Shown: positions 35,880 through 45,809 of the stretch, piece by piece
How positions within the stretch are numbered: position 1 is the first letter of the stretch
Layout: the number at the start of each line of letters is the position of its first letter
DNA from: Akkermansia sp. N21116
GTDB lineage: Bacteria; Verrucomicrobiota; Verrucomicrobiia; Verrucomicrobiales; Akkermansiaceae
Length of the DNA: 64,000 nt
Assembly (NCBI RefSeq): GCF_029854705.2
Contig: NZ_CP139035.1
Location: 2,356,001 to 2,420,000 of the forward strand
Reading direction: 5' to 3'
The notes under the pieces: generated by a model
The model's input: the letters and a program-made list of their open reading frames with translations, nothing else
What the model was told of the DNA's origin: nothing
Database searches by the model: none
Position numbers and translations under genes: made by a program

Positions 35880-38684
35880 ATGAGGATTTCAAAGAATATT
35901 TTTAATGTTTTCTGTGTGATTGGCTGCATATTGTTTTCCGCCTCTTCCGGAGCGGAATCCCTTCGGCTTGACTTGGGCCGTTATGCAGGCCGCACGGAGA
36001 AAGAAGGATGGCATCAGCTTGCCTTGGAGAATCAAAACAAATCCGCACAGGAAAAGATTCCTTTGTTTTTAGACAGTCCCGTCACAGGAGCTCCCCGGAA
36101 GAATGTCGTGTTTATTACTTCTTCTCTGAGTGTTGATTCTGTTGCTGCCCCCCTTTCCCTGACCGTAACAGGAAAAGGAGGTATTTATGGCACACCCGGA
36201 CTGGATCAAAAAAAGTATGAACCACTGAAGGAAGACGTTCCTGAGATGGCCTTGGGGGGAACCGCTGTAGGAAAATGGCCGGCCTCCGCTGCGATGGATG
36301 GGGTTTTCCTGAAAGACGGCTCCCAGACCTGGACCTTTTCCAACCTGAAACCGGGAACCTACAGACTGGAAATTTTTGCAGGGCGCTCCGTTGAAAAAGC
36401 CGCCCACATGACCATTGCCGTGAATGGAACTCCGGGACTCTCCGTGGGCGGAAATTGTGCCGTAGGAACGCAAGAAAATGAACGTGGCCTTTATTTCAAC
36501 AAAGTAGTTACGGTATCCTCTGATTCCCGCACCTTGGCTTTCACGGTAAAAGCAGAAGGTGGTTTCGGCTCCTTAAACGGCATAGTACTGACCCCGGAGA
36601 CGGGGATGGAGAAAGGTACAAGCCCTTCACTAGACATCCGGGGAACGGAAAAGGCGCCAGCCCTTCTGGAAGTTTCCTCCGCCGGAAAAATCCATCCTGC
36701 CCAGGAAGGCGAGGAATATTCCTTGCGAATCAATCTTCCTCCATATGAAAGCGTCACATGGTTTGCAGCAGAGACCGGTCGTTGGCCGTCAGGATGCAAC
36801 AGGGTATTGCCCTGGTGTGCGGCTTCATTGGAAGAGGCATTGAATTTGCGGAATCCGGCAGCTGGCGGCAGTCCGGATTCCCACGGCATGCTGGCCCTGT
36901 TCCGTTTGAAAAACGGCAACTATCTTGTCATGTTGCCATTGTGTGGCAACGGGTCAGTCTCCTGGCTTGAGGTGGAAGGAAACGCTCTACAGGTTAAAAG
37001 CGGAACTCTGGGCTCCGAATCCATCACGAATGAAAAGGAGCCCATGCTTTGCTTCGGTGTTTCCGGTAACCTGTACGAAGCTATGCGTGCGACATGGAAA
37101 AAAGCCGTCTCACATCCGCAGTTGAAAGGACATTCTAATTGGAGATGGACCAAGGACTCCCATTATCCCGAGCCTTTCCGTTACCTGGGATGGTGCAGCT
37201 GGGAACAATACCGCCATGGCATCAATTCGAATCTACTGCTACGCACTGCCCAGTCCATCAATGAATCCCCTCTGCCCGTACGTTGGATGCTGGTGGACGC
37301 GGGATTTCAGAATACCAGCAATCAGTTTCAACTACGGTCATTCCTTCCGGACAAGAAAAAATTTCCTCAGGGATGGGAGCCTCTCCTGAAACAGCGTAAT
37401 TCTTCCCGTCCCGATAAAATTCGGTGGATGGGACTCTGGCACTGTTTTTATGGGGACACGGGCGGCATTGACGTAAACAACGATCTGGGACTGAACTCCA
37501 GATTCATCAGGAAAAACAATACGTATTTTCCAGGAAAAAGCATGAAAGACACGCGGGATTTCTACCGGGATTTCATGAATTCCGTCCGCAACCGGAAGGG
37601 AGAAGGCTTTGATTTCATCAAAGTGGACTACCAAACGGAATATCTCAAGAAAGTGGCGGGTACCGGAAATCCCTCCAGGCAGTCCGTCTGGTGTTCCCGG
37701 TCACTCAATCGGGCGGTTGATGCTTCCGGTCTGCTGGGCATGATCAATTGCATGGCACAGGGAACACTCCACATATTCAACACCGGAACCAGCCCGGTCA
37801 CCCGATGCAGCATAGACTACTCCCTGAATAACCTGAATGCCTCGCGCAGTCATCTTTTTCAGTCTTATACCAATACGCTCCTGCTAGGACAAACGGTATG
37901 GCCGGACCACGACATGTTCCATTCCTCCGATCCCGTCTGCGGGGATGTAATGGCCCTATCCAAAGCTCTTTCCGGGGCTCCCGTCTATTTGTCTGACAAA
38001 CCCGAGGACTTCCAACCGGACAGGATTTGGCCCCTGATCAACAAGAAGGGAAAAATCCTGCGCCCTCTGGCACCGGCCACGGCTCTCCCGGAATCCTGCT
38101 TCATCCATCCGCTGGAAAGCGACAGCCTGTATGGAGTCATTGCTCCGCTCAACAATAAATGTGCGGCCGTAGTATATTATAATCTGAACACGGAACCTTC
38201 CACTCGTTCCGGAAAGTTGTTGCCTTCCGTGTATAAATGGGCTCCTTCTATGATACAGGGTAAAAAAGCAACTTCTTCATGGGACATTCCTGAGGAAGGT
38301 CTTGTCGCCTATGATTGGAGAAACCGGAAGGGAGTCAAACTGCCGGACAAAGGGATCTCCCTGAGCTTGCCGAACCTCCGGGGCGGCGTCATGCAGGACA
38401 TTTTTTACCTTCTTGCCCCCATTGAAAAAGGATGGGCAGTTCTGGGAAATCCGGACAAGTATCTTTCTCCCTCCTGCATTGAAGAGGGAATCGTCCGAAC
38501 AGACGAGAAAATAATCTTTACGTTGAAGGATTCGGCCTGTGTCCTGATATACCGGGAAGGCGGTAGCCCCGTTGTGAAAGGAGCCTCTGTCCGTAAACTG
38601 CCTGGGAGTTCGGATTTTTATCTGGTTGAATTTCCCGAGGAACTGCCTGTCCGCCGGGTAACCATCCTGAACGAAAGGCAATGA
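35880..38684 (+). CDS. Secreted GH36-type glycosidase, raffinose synthase/Sip1-like
   Basis: 934 residues. A signal peptide (about 1-25, FSASSGAE) is followed by a carbohydrate-binding-like beta domain around 130-240. The catalytic barrel then begins near 435 (PFRYLGWCSWEQYRHGIN). DFIKVDYQ contains the predicted nucleophile Asp583, and PDHDMFHS the acid/base region (Asp676/Asp678), both typical of the raffinose-synthase clade of GH36. A bacterial secreted member is more likely an alpha-galactosidase or related hydrolase than a synthase. It follows the sulfatase by 30 bp and probably forms an operon with it for glycan breakdown. Confidence 0.85.
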   Translation: MRISKNIFNVFCVIGCILFSASSGAESLRLDLGRYAGRTEKEGWHQLALENQNKSAQEKIPLFLDSPVTGAPRKNVVFITSSLSVDSVAAPLSLTVTGKGGIYGTPGLDQKKYEPLKEDVPEMALGGTAVGKWPASAAMDGVFLKDGSQTWTFSNLKPGTYRLEIFAGRSVEKAAHMTIAVNGTPGLSVGGNCAVGTQENERGLYFNKVVTVSSDSRTLAFTVKAEGGFGSLNGIVLTPETGMEKGTSPSLDIRGTEKAPALLEVSSAGKIHPAQEGEEYSLRINLPPYESVTWFAAETGRWPSGCNRVLPWCAASLEEALNLRNPAAGGSPDSHGMLALFRLKNGNYLVMLPLCGNGSVSWLEVEGNALQVKSGTLGSESITNEKEPMLCFGVSGNLYEAMRATWKKAVSHPQLKGHSNWRWTKDSHYPEPFRYLGWCSWEQYRHGINSNLLLRTAQSINESPLPVRWMLVDAGFQNTSNQFQLRSFLPDKKKFPQGWEPLLKQRNSSRPDKIRWMGLWHCFYGDTGGIDVNNDLGLNSRFIRKNNTYFPGKSMKDTRDFYRDFMNSVRNRKGEGFDFIKVDYQTEYLKKVAGTGNPSRQSVWCSRSLNRAVDASGLLGMINCMAQGTLHIFNTGTSPVTRCSIDYSLNNLNASRSHLFQSYTNTLLLGQTVWPDHDMFHSSDPVCGDVMALSKALSGAPVYLSDKPEDFQPDRIWPLINKKGKILRPLAPATALPESCFIHPLESDSLYGVIAPLNNKCAAVVYYNLNTEPSTRSGKLLPSVYKWAPSMIQGKKATSSWDIPEEGLVAYDWRNRKGVKLPDKGISLSLPNLRGGVMQDIFYLLAPIEKGWAVLGNPDKYLSPSCIEEGIVRTDEKIIFTLKDSACVLIYREGGSPVVKGASVRKLPGSSDFYLVEFPEELPVRRVTILNERQ

Positions 38685-38766
38685 AATACGATTGAAACAG
38701 CATTACCAACATCCCGGTGATCCCTAAAAAAGAGTCAACTATAATTCAGAAATAGACAAATGGGGG

Positions 38767-39774
38767 CTACTCGCCCCCAATCCCCCCGGCAGCGTGCGAC
38801 GCTGCATCCGGGGGAATTATTTTTTTCGTTAAGCTATTGAGATAAATGATTAGAGAATGACAGCAGGCAATAAGTGCACACTTTCGTGTTTTTCCCACAG
38901 AGAGAAAATGTTTGTACTTCGCCTGCAAGATTTCATTGCACCTCAAGGCACTAACCGTTGCCAAATAGAGAAGATGGCGCAGTTCCTTTCTGCCCCCATG
39001 TATTTTGCGTGTTCCTTTCATCGTTCCGCTTTCCCAGGAATAAGGCACTACTCCGAGTAGGGCTGACGCCTGCTTTCTATTAATGCTTCCCAATTCGGGC
39101 ATGAGGCTAATCAACGCCATGGCATTGCGTTTCCCTATTCCTTTAACATTCAAATAGGTTTCATACTTTTCTTTTAGCTCTTGATGAGTATTGATGAGTT
39201 TTTCCATTTGAACCTGCAACGCCTCTATGCGTTTTTCTTCCTGCTTCAGGGCTTGATCCAATTGCTGTTTCAGAAACGGCTGATTGGTTGCTTTTTGCTC
39301 GTTTTTCAACTGTGCCCGTCTTTTGACATAAAAAGTAAGGACACTTTCGTATTCTTTGAGCTGAAGAATTTCTCGGGTAAGTGGATAGTCTTGCTCAAGT
39401 TGTTTGTCTTTTCCCAATTGGCAGAGCACCTGAGCGTCCAAACGGTCGGTCTTGGCCTGTAGTCCTTCACTTCTGGCATAGTTTCTTACTCGTACCGGAT
39501 TAAGGCATGTTTGGGAGATATTGGCGTCCATGAAAACGGGGATAAGCCGACGGCTTAAATAGCCGGTGGACTCATACACGACATGAACTGGTTGTTCCTG
39601 TTTTTCAAAAAGACGGAACATGTTCTTATGTCCTGTCTTGTTGTTGGTGAATCGGTAGGTTTTATGCTGAAGGCAGATATCCAAATAGTCTTTGGATATA
39701 TCTACTCCGGCATAGTTCTTTTGAGGTATGTTTTCTCCTACTTCACGATTGATTTTTGTTTTGTTGGGCTTCAT
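38767..39774 (-). CDS. IS110-family transposase (DEDD recombinase)
   Basis: 335 residues from the ATG at 39774, which has GAGGAGG nine bases upstream; an in-frame TTG at 39825 is less likely. The RuvC-like DEDD domain shows YAGVDISKDY, VVYESTGYLSR and KTDRLDAQ. A coiled-coil region leads to the Tnp domain with GIGKRNAMALI and PYSWESGTMKG, where the conserved serine lies. It appears intact. The last residues (PPDAASHAAGGIGGE) are encoded by a strongly self-complementary GC-rich stretch that may belong to the element's end. Confidence 0.93.
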   Translation of the reverse strand: MKPNKTKINREVGENIPQKNYAGVDISKDYLDICLQHKTYRFTNNKTGHKNMFRLFEKQEQPVHVVYESTGYLSRRLIPVFMDANISQTCLNPVRVRNYARSEGLQAKTDRLDAQVLCQLGKDKQLEQDYPLTREILQLKEYESVLTFYVKRRAQLKNEQKATNQPFLKQQLDQALKQEEKRIEALQVQMEKLINTHQELKEKYETYLNVKGIGKRNAMALISLMPELGSINRKQASALLGVVPYSWESGTMKGTRKIHGGRKELRHLLYLATVSALRCNEILQAKYKHFLSVGKTRKCALIACCHSLIIYLNSLTKKIIPPDAASHAAGGIGGE

Positions 39775-39825
39775 TCTGATCTCCTCCTCAAATGCGGACT
39801 CATCTCGGGGAGACGGTCCTTTCAA

Positions 39826-40030
39826 CTATTCGAGATTTGGAATGATCGGATCCCCGGATGGGGCTTGTATCGGCACTGACTCTTTGACATTCTCCGCCCT
39901 AGGGCGGGAATCTGGCTGTCTCTCGTGCTCAATACAAGCCAGGGCTTCGTGGTTGCGATCCTCGAAGCCCTGCTCCGATTCCACGAAGCATTTTACCCTC
40001 CGTGGTAATCAAATATTAGCTCTTTTTATT
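39826..40030 (-). ncRNA. Candidate bridge RNA region of the IS110 element
   Basis: Several stems fall in about 200 nt upstream of the transposase: CAGGGCTTCG (39940-39949) with CGAAGCCCTG (39963-39972); GGCTTGTAT (39862-39870) with ATACAAGCC (39932-39940) enclosing the palindrome CCGCCCTAGGGCGG (39894-39907); and CCACG (39981-39985) with CGTGG (40001-40005). IS110 elements are known to encode a structured RNA in this non-coding end that specifies donor and target. The exact RNA ends and guide loops are not determined here. Confidence 0.5.
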
Positions 40031-40032
40031 AT

Positions 40033-40078
40033 TTGGGGCTGTCTCACGAAGGATTGAAAAATCCGACTGAGACAGCCC
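40033..40078. repeat. Palindrome with 12-bp arms beside the IS110 element
   Basis: GGGGCTGTCTCA (40033-40044) is a perfect reverse complement of TGAGACAGCCCC (40067-40078), with 22 bp between. It could terminate the ferritin transcript, though no T run follows on the minus strand. It could also be a solo palindromic repeat or the fused ends of a lost insertion sequence. Confidence 0.6.
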
Positions 40079-40107
40079 CTCCGATAAATTATTGACGAAG
40101 GAATCAA

Positions 40108-40626
40108 TCAATTATTCCCATTGGCAGGAGGAGCCACGAAGGTACGAGTGGCGAATTCCTTGTCCAGCATCAGGATGCCTTGACCGTCTCCGCCGATGAG
40201 CTTGAGCTGCCCGAGAATTTCCTTCACATTTTCTTCTTCCTCGATTTGTTCCGTCACAAACCACTGGAGGAAAATTTCCGAAGCATAATCGTTTTCATCA
40301 CGGCTAAGCTTCGTGAGGGCATTGATACGGCGGGTAACTTCGGCTTCATGCTTGGCTGTTGCCTCGTACACATCCAGAATATTCTTCCATTTGTGGTCGG
40401 GAGCTTCGATAGAACTCATCTTAACCTTTCCTCCACGACTCAGGACAAAATCGTAGAATTTAAGAGCATGGGCCGTTTCTTCCTGATACTGCACGCGCAT
40501 CCAGTTGGCAAACCCCGGAAGGCCTTCATTCTGAAACCATGCAGACATGGAAAGGTAAAGGTTGGCAGAGTAAAGTTCCCACTTCAACTGTTCATTGAGT
40601 GCTTCGACAATCTTATCGCTAATCAT
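40108..40626 (-). CDS. ftnA: Bacterial non-haem ferritin
   Basis: 172 residues from the ATG at 40626, which has AGGAG a few bases upstream; a longer frame reaches 40680 without support. Ferroxidase ligands are visible in KWELYSANLYLSMS, YQEETAHALKFYDF and WFVTEQIEEEEN. It stores iron as a 24-subunit shell, supporting iron balance and oxidative protection. Gene symbol by family; Ftn is preferred over bacterioferritin because the haem methionine region is not apparent. Confidence 0.92.
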   Translation of the reverse strand: MISDKIVEALNEQLKWELYSANLYLSMSAWFQNEGLPGFANWMRVQYQEETAHALKFYDFVLSRGGKVKMSSIEAPDHKWKNILDVYEATAKHEAEVTRRINALTKLSRDENDYASEIFLQWFVTEQIEEEENVKEILGQLKLIGGDGQGILMLDKEFATRTFVAPPANGNN

Positions 40627-40700
40627 ATTAATTCTCCTAGGTGTTGACACCGATATACTATTCATTCCCTTCTCCCGCAAGGAATTTACGGGGAAGAGTG

Positions 40701-41663
40701 TTAACGTCCGGATTTCCGGGCTTTATAGGAAAGACTCTCCAACTCGCCGGTTCGTTCATTATCCATGAGAACAACCCGCATCTTGTCTCTGCCAGCACGG
40801 TTCAACTGCCAGGCATTCCACAAATTGTGCCACAGGACGTAAAAAGTCGGCCCCAGGGAGGCAATGGGAGATGGTGCGTATATCATAGCCAGAAAGATAG
40901 TCAGCGTCGTATTCTTCTGACCCAGGGACTGGCTGCATTCCCTCCTCCTATCCGGCCCTCCCAATAAATAACCAATGCCGAAATTCAGCGCACAAATTGC
41001 CAAAGACAAAATCCCGATCCACAAGAGAATGGAATGGGAAAGCTCGGGGCGGTTATGAATATCGTCCGAAGCATGCGCCGCAATCAGGACAAGACAGGCT
41101 ACCCAGGCTCCAAAAGACACATCTTTCAACTTGCGGGGCCACAAGACAGATCTGTGTTTCCACCTCCGCACAATCATAGCCAGAACGAAGGGAACGATCA
41201 TCACAAAACCGACGCTCCCAGCTACTTGTCCGTAAATTTCAATCCCTCCCCGCCCGACCACCAAGGGCATTATCAGAGGCATCAATGCACAAATGAATGC
41301 ATTCACGACAATCAGGGAAGTCAGGACAAACTCCACATTCCCCTTCAAAAAACCCATGATGACGGGAGCCGCCGTCGCAGTCGGGGTAATACCGACAAAA
41401 AATGCGGCAATAGCAATATCCTCATACCCGAGCCATTTCAAAAGAAAAAAGGGGCCAAGCCCCATTGCCAGAGTCACGACGACAATGAACCAGTGCCGGC
41501 GTTCCGGTTTCAACTTGCCGAACCTTACCCCAAGAAACGTAATAAACAGCATGCCGACAATCAACCACCGGATCATCCAGCTCAGGCCACTGAGGGAAGG
41601 AAGAAAATAGCCTGCGATGAAGGCCAGGATGATCGCCAATGTTCGGATCAGAGCTGCTGCCAT
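40701..41663 (-). CDS. Bile acid:sodium symporter (BASS) family transporter
   Basis: 320 residues with nine or ten predicted membrane helices. GITPTATAAPVIMGFL and ECSQSLGQKNTTLTIF match the two crossing-helix sodium-site motifs of the BASS family. Substrates in bacteria include bile acids, pantoate and other organic anions, and cannot be told from sequence. The C-terminus has a short charged tail. It diverges from fucP; the 276-bp gap between them contains a run of ten C residues. Confidence 0.85.
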   Translation of the reverse strand: MAAALIRTLAIILAFIAGYFLPSLSGLSWMIRWLIVGMLFITFLGVRFGKLKPERRHWFIVVVTLAMGLGPFFLLKWLGYEDIAIAAFFVGITPTATAAPVIMGFLKGNVEFVLTSLIVVNAFICALMPLIMPLVVGRGGIEIYGQVAGSVGFVMIVPFVLAMIVRRWKHRSVLWPRKLKDVSFGAWVACLVLIAAHASDDIHNRPELSHSILLWIGILSLAICALNFGIGYLLGGPDRRRECSQSLGQKNTTLTIFLAMIYAPSPIASLGPTFYVLWHNLWNAWQLNRAGRDKMRVVLMDNERTGELESLSYKARKSGR

Positions 41664-41767
41664 AACTTTGAGGAAGGTACGTCACGCCGGAGGGGAAAAA
41701 ACAGGCGTGCTTGCCGGAAACTAGCACCCTTCTCCCTCCAGGACAAGAGCCGACTCTTTCAAATCGG

Positions 41768-41777
41768 CCCCCCCCCC
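41768..41777. repeat. Ten-base poly-C tract in the divergent region between the BASS transporter and fucP
   Basis: Ten consecutive C residues lie 104 bp from the transporter start and 162 bp from the fucP start. Such tracts can change length by slippage, altering promoter spacing. No gene lies in 41664-41939. Confidence 0.6.
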
Positions 41778-41939
41778 GGATTTTTCATGCCGGACAGCCT
41801 CCAAAAATGCGAATCCCGTCAAAAACACACCACTGGAAATGCCCTATGTTGTTGTAAATAGGACATTATACATGAAAAGCGCCGTCAGCTTACTTCCAAA
41901 TTGACGTGACATGAAGAATATGAGAGCATCAAATGAAAT

Positions 41940-43874
41940 ATGGATAAGCCAATTCCTACCAACTCTCCTGTTGTACCCAAGAAATATCTTGTGCCTTTCG
42001 CCATGCTTGTCTCCTGCTTCGCGCTATGGGGGCTTTTGAACAACATGACGGACAACCTCGTTCCCGCTTTCAGTAAGATCTTCATGATCAATGCCGGTGA
42101 ATCGGCTGCCGTTCAAATCTCCTTTTACGGAGCTTACGCGGTACTCGCCATCTTCGCCTCGATCCTGATTGAGGAGTTCTCCTACAAAACAGGTGTTCTC
42201 ATCGGCCTCGGATTCTACATCATCGGAGCATTGGGTTACATCGTCGCCGCCGGGTGCCAGAGTTTCGACTTCTTCCTGTACGCCATCTTTATCCTTGCCG
42301 GCGGCCTGTCCGTGCTGGAAACGACATGCAACCCGTTCGTCCTCTCCATGGGCCCGGACGACACGGCCGTACGCCGACTTAATTTTGCCCAGGCATTTAA
42401 TCCGATCGGTTCCCTGACGGGCATTTTCCTGGCTCAGTATTTCATCCTTTCCCACCTGAGCGACGCAGACATCGACACCCGCAAGGCAATGGATCCTGCC
42501 ATCCGTAACGAGATCGTCAACAACGAGCTCTTCTGGGTCTGCGTTCCCTATGTCGGCCTCGTCCTCATTGCCGCCGTTATCTGGTTCTTCTTCATGCGCT
42601 ACAAGCCAACGGACGAAACGTCACTGTCCCGAAAAGATAACCTCGGACGCAAATTCGGACGTATCGGGCTGTGCATCGTCTGCATCATCATCCCCCTCAT
42701 CTTCCAAATCGTTTGCAATTACCAGTTCGGTATCGTCTTTGGTCGTATCAACCAAATCCTGATCATGATGATCGGACCCTTCGCGTGCCTTTTGCTCATG
42801 CGCGATTACCGGGAGCTTCTGTTCAAGCTTCTCCGCCTTCCCCGTTACAGCTTCGGCGTCATAGCCCAGTTCTTCTATGTCGGACTCCAAATCACCGTCT
42901 GGACATGGACGGTAAAATATGTCATGGCCGTCTTCCCGGGTACCCAGGAAGCCGCCGCCGCCAACTACTACCTTTGTTCCATCGTTCTCTTCATTATCTG
43001 CCGAGCCACAGCCACCGCACTGATGAAGAAATTCAATCCGGCCAATATGATGGCCCTCTTCGCCATAGCAGGTATCCTCTGCTGCCTGGGAACCATGTGG
43101 CTTCCTTCCTCTCTGTCCGTCTGGGCCCTCGTTGCCATTTCCGGTTGCATGTCCCTGATGTTCCCCACCATTTACGGTATTGCCCTGAGAGGATTGGGCA
43201 ATGAAGTCAAACTAGGAGCCGCCGGCTTGATCATGGCTATTCTCGGGGGAGCCATCATCACCCCGTTCATGGGCGATTTCATCGACCAGCAAACCGTCTC
43301 CAACCAGGTACAGTACTTCGACTCCATCAACAGACCCGTCATTGCCCGTGCTGAAGAGGCAGACGCCAAAAAGTCCATTACCAGCTCCATGCTGGCTATT
43401 TACAAAATGTCCGAAATCCCTGCCGATGCTACGGGACAGGACAAGCAGACACGCGATAAATTTGAAAAAAATCTAGCCACCTTCAACACCCTCCCGACCC
43501 TGTCCGGCGATCAATTCAAGGTAGCAGTCAAAACTCTGCCCGGTTGCGCTCTGATCTCCGATGCCGAAATCGAGAATCTCCAAGGCAACCTGGCCAAACT
43601 GCCCTCCCCCTCTGACCGGACGGAACAAATCCGAAACTTCACACTTCTTCCCGCTCTCGTCTCAACAAGCCCCAGTCAGTCGTCCCTAATTTCGGATCTT
43701 GTCGCCAAGCCTCTGGAGATGAATGCATTCCAGTCTCAGCAGCAGCAAATTGTAGAATCTTCCGTTCGCGAATCCTTCTTCATTCCCGTCATTTGCTTCG
43801 CTATCGTCCTTCTCTATGCCTTTTTCTTCCGCAATGCTCACATCAAAGAAGAAAATGAAGATGGTGCCGCATAA
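41940..43874 (+). CDS. fucP: L-fucose:proton symporter (MFS) with a long extra domain
   Basis: 644 residues, against about 430 for E. coli FucP. It imports L-fucose with protons across the inner membrane. Family motifs [20 protein letters not shown] and [19 protein letters not shown] are clear in the N-terminal half. After about residue 450 (GDFIDQQ) comes a hydrophilic stretch of roughly 160 residues, then one last membrane helix ([18 protein letters not shown], near 612). The extra domain has no recognised motif. It is the first gene of the fuc operon; fucI follows after 47 bp. Confidence 0.9.
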   Translation: MDKPIPTNSPVVPKKYLVPFAMLVSCFALWGLLNNMTDNLVPAFSKIFMINAGESAAVQISFYGAYAVLAIFASILIEEFSYKTGVLIGLGFYIIGALGYIVAAGCQSFDFFLYAIFILAGGLSVLETTCNPFVLSMGPDDTAVRRLNFAQAFNPIGSLTGIFLAQYFILSHLSDADIDTRKAMDPAIRNEIVNNELFWVCVPYVGLVLIAAVIWFFFMRYKPTDETSLSRKDNLGRKFGRIGLCIVCIIIPLIFQIVCNYQFGIVFGRINQILIMMIGPFACLLLMRDYRELLFKLLRLPRYSFGVIAQFFYVGLQITVWTWTVKYVMAVFPGTQEAAAANYYLCSIVLFIICRATATALMKKFNPANMMALFAIAGILCCLGTMWLPSSLSVWALVAISGCMSLMFPTIYGIALRGLGNEVKLGAAGLIMAILGGAIITPFMGDFIDQQTVSNQVQYFDSINRPVIARAEEADAKKSITSSMLAIYKMSEIPADATGQDKQTRDKFEKNLATFNTLPTLSGDQFKVAVKTLPGCALISDAEIENLQGNLAKLPSPSDRTEQIRNFTLLPALVSTSPSQSSLISDLVAKPLEMNAFQSQQQQIVESSVRESFFIPVICFAIVLLYAFFFRNAHIKEENEDGAA

Positions 43875-43921
43875 AAATCACTTGCTGTATATTATACATA
43901 ATGATACATCTTTCTCATCAT

Positions 43922-45694
43922 ATGAAAACAAATCCCACGGTAGGTATTCGTCCAGTCATTGACGGACGTCGTCGCGGAGTCCGCGAATCATTGGAAGAAC
44001 AGACCATGAACATGGCTCGCAGTGCGGCCAAACTCATCGAATCAACTCTTCGCCACGCTGACGGTTCCCCCGTCAAATGCGTCATTGCCGACACAACCAT
44101 CGGCGGTACGGCGGAAGCCTGCATGTGCGCAGATAAATTCAAGGCCAACAATGTCGGCATGACGCTCACGGTAACGCCCTGCTGGTGCTACGGCAGTGAA
44201 ACGATGGATATGGATCCCCTGCTCCCCAAGGCCATTTGGGGATTCAACGGCACGGAACGGCCGGGAGCCGTCTATCTGGCTGCCGCCCTCGCCGGGCACA
44301 CTCAAAAAGGTCTGCCCGCATTCTCCATTTACGGTCATGACGTCCAGGACGCTCAGGACGATACCATCCCTGCCGATGTCGAAGAAAAAATCCTCCGCTT
44401 CGTCCGCGCAGGCCTTGTCGTCGCCGACATCCGCGGCAAGAGCTACATGTCTCTCGGAGGTTGCTCCATGGGCATTGCCGGCTCCATCGTGGACCAGAGT
44501 CTTTTCGAAAACTACCTCGGCATGCGTGTTCAAGCCGTTGACATGACGGAACTTCGACGCCGCATGGAACTGGGCATCTACGATGTTCAGGAACTCCAGC
44601 TCGCCATGTCCTGGGTAAATGATAATTTCATCATGGGCGAGGATCGCAACTCGGAAAAGAGCCGCAAGACTCCGGAAGAAAACAAAAAGGTCCTCAAAGA
44701 ATGCGTCATGATGACCATGATCGTCCGCGACATGATGCAGGGCAACAAAGCCGTCCGCGACAAAGGGTTCATCGAAGAAGGCATGGGTTACAACGCCATC
44801 CTTGGCGGGTTCCAAGGCCAGCGCCACTGGACGGACTTTTACCCGAACGGCGACACGATGGAAGCCCTCCTTAACAGCACCTTCGACTGGAACGGTCCCC
44901 GTGCGCCCATGCCCGTCGCCACGGAAAACGACTCACTCAACGGCATCTGCCTCCTGTTGGGTTATCAGTTGACCGGCAAGGCCTCCATATTCGCCGATGT
45001 CCGAACCTATTGGTCTCCGGATGCCGTCAAGCGCGTTACCGGACACACTCTGGAAGGTACCGCTTCCAACGGGTTCATCCACCTGATCAACTCCGGTGCT
45101 GCCGCCCTCGACGGTTCCTGCGCCATGACGGATGCCGAAGGCAAGCCGACCATGAAGCCCCACTGGGAAGTGACCTGTGAAGACGCCAAACTCTGCATGC
45201 AAGCCACTAAATGGTGTCCGGCCATCTCGGAATATTTCCGTGGAGGTGGTTACTCTTCCTGCTTCCTGACGAAAGGAGGCGTACCATTCACCATGCTGCG
45301 CGTCAACATGGTCAAGGGACTCGGCCCCGTCCTGCAGCTTGCCGAAGGATGGAGCGTCGACCTCCCGGCAGACGTGCACAATACGCTCAACCTGCGTACC
45401 GACCCCTCTTGGCCAACCACTTGGTTTGCTCCCCGCCTGACCGGCAAGGGAGCCTTCACGGACGTTTACTCCGTCATGGCCAACTGGGGAGCCAACCACG
45501 GTGTTCTCGTTCATGGTCATATCGGTGCCGACGTTATTACACTGGCTTCGATGCTTCGCATCCCCGTTTGCATGCACAACATCGAAGACAGCCAAATCTT
45601 CCGTCCGTCCGCCTGGGCTTCCTTCGGAATGGACAAGGAAGGTTCCGACTACCGTGCCTGTGCAGCCTACGGCCCAATCTACGGCAAGTATTAA
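43922..45694 (+). CDS. fucI: L-fucose isomerase
   Basis: 590 residues from the ATG at 43922; an ATG at 43901 is possible. It isomerises L-fucose to L-fuculose with Mn2+. Conserved blocks include [53 protein letters not shown] and ATENDSLNG, the last holding a metal ligand. Length is close to the E. coli enzyme (591). A terminator-like hairpin follows its stop. Confidence 0.96.
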   Translation: MKTNPTVGIRPVIDGRRRGVRESLEEQTMNMARSAAKLIESTLRHADGSPVKCVIADTTIGGTAEACMCADKFKANNVGMTLTVTPCWCYGSETMDMDPLLPKAIWGFNGTERPGAVYLAAALAGHTQKGLPAFSIYGHDVQDAQDDTIPADVEEKILRFVRAGLVVADIRGKSYMSLGGCSMGIAGSIVDQSLFENYLGMRVQAVDMTELRRRMELGIYDVQELQLAMSWVNDNFIMGEDRNSEKSRKTPEENKKVLKECVMMTMIVRDMMQGNKAVRDKGFIEEGMGYNAILGGFQGQRHWTDFYPNGDTMEALLNSTFDWNGPRAPMPVATENDSLNGICLLLGYQLTGKASIFADVRTYWSPDAVKRVTGHTLEGTASNGFIHLINSGAAALDGSCAMTDAEGKPTMKPHWEVTCEDAKLCMQATKWCPAISEYFRGGGYSSCFLTKGGVPFTMLRVNMVKGLGPVLQLAEGWSVDLPADVHNTLNLRTDPSWPTTWFAPRLTGKGAFTDVYSVMANWGANHGVLVHGHIGADVITLASMLRIPVCMHNIEDSQIFRPSAWASFGMDKEGSDYRACAAYGPIYGKY

Positions 45695-45715
45695 TTAATT
45701 CCGTACCGCGTGTGG

Positions 45716-45748
45716 GCGGGGGAGGTATTGCCTCCCCCGCTTCTTTTT
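45716..45748 (+). terminator. Terminator-like hairpin between fucI and fucK
   Basis: GCGGGGGAGG (45716-45725) pairs with CCTCCCCCGC (45731-45740) around TATTG, followed by TTCTTTTT. It lies inside the fuc gene cluster and would lower or separate expression of fucK and fucU relative to fucPI. Confidence 0.8.
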
Positions 45749-45809
45749 CATATCCTATCCTCAGCCGGGGTCTGTCATTCCGAATATATAATTTCCATAC
45801 TCATTCATC

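Larger units (their letters stand above)
38740..40030 (-). mobile_element. IS110-family insertion sequence
   Basis: The element comprises one transposase gene, a 5' non-coding leader of about 250 nt rich in stem-loops (39775-40030), and a short 3' end that is GC-rich and hairpin-forming. IS110 elements lack terminal inverted repeats, so the ends given are estimates from gene and leader extent. It sits between the GH36 gene and the ferritin gene, next to a 12-bp-stem palindrome at 40033-40078. Insertion beside palindromes is common in this family. Confidence 0.75.

Noticed and set aside
38763-38814. GC-rich hairpins at the transposase 3' end as a terminator for the GH36 gene
   Set aside because: The hairpins fall within the end of the transposase gene and the T run follows at a distance; they more probably belong to the IS110 end.
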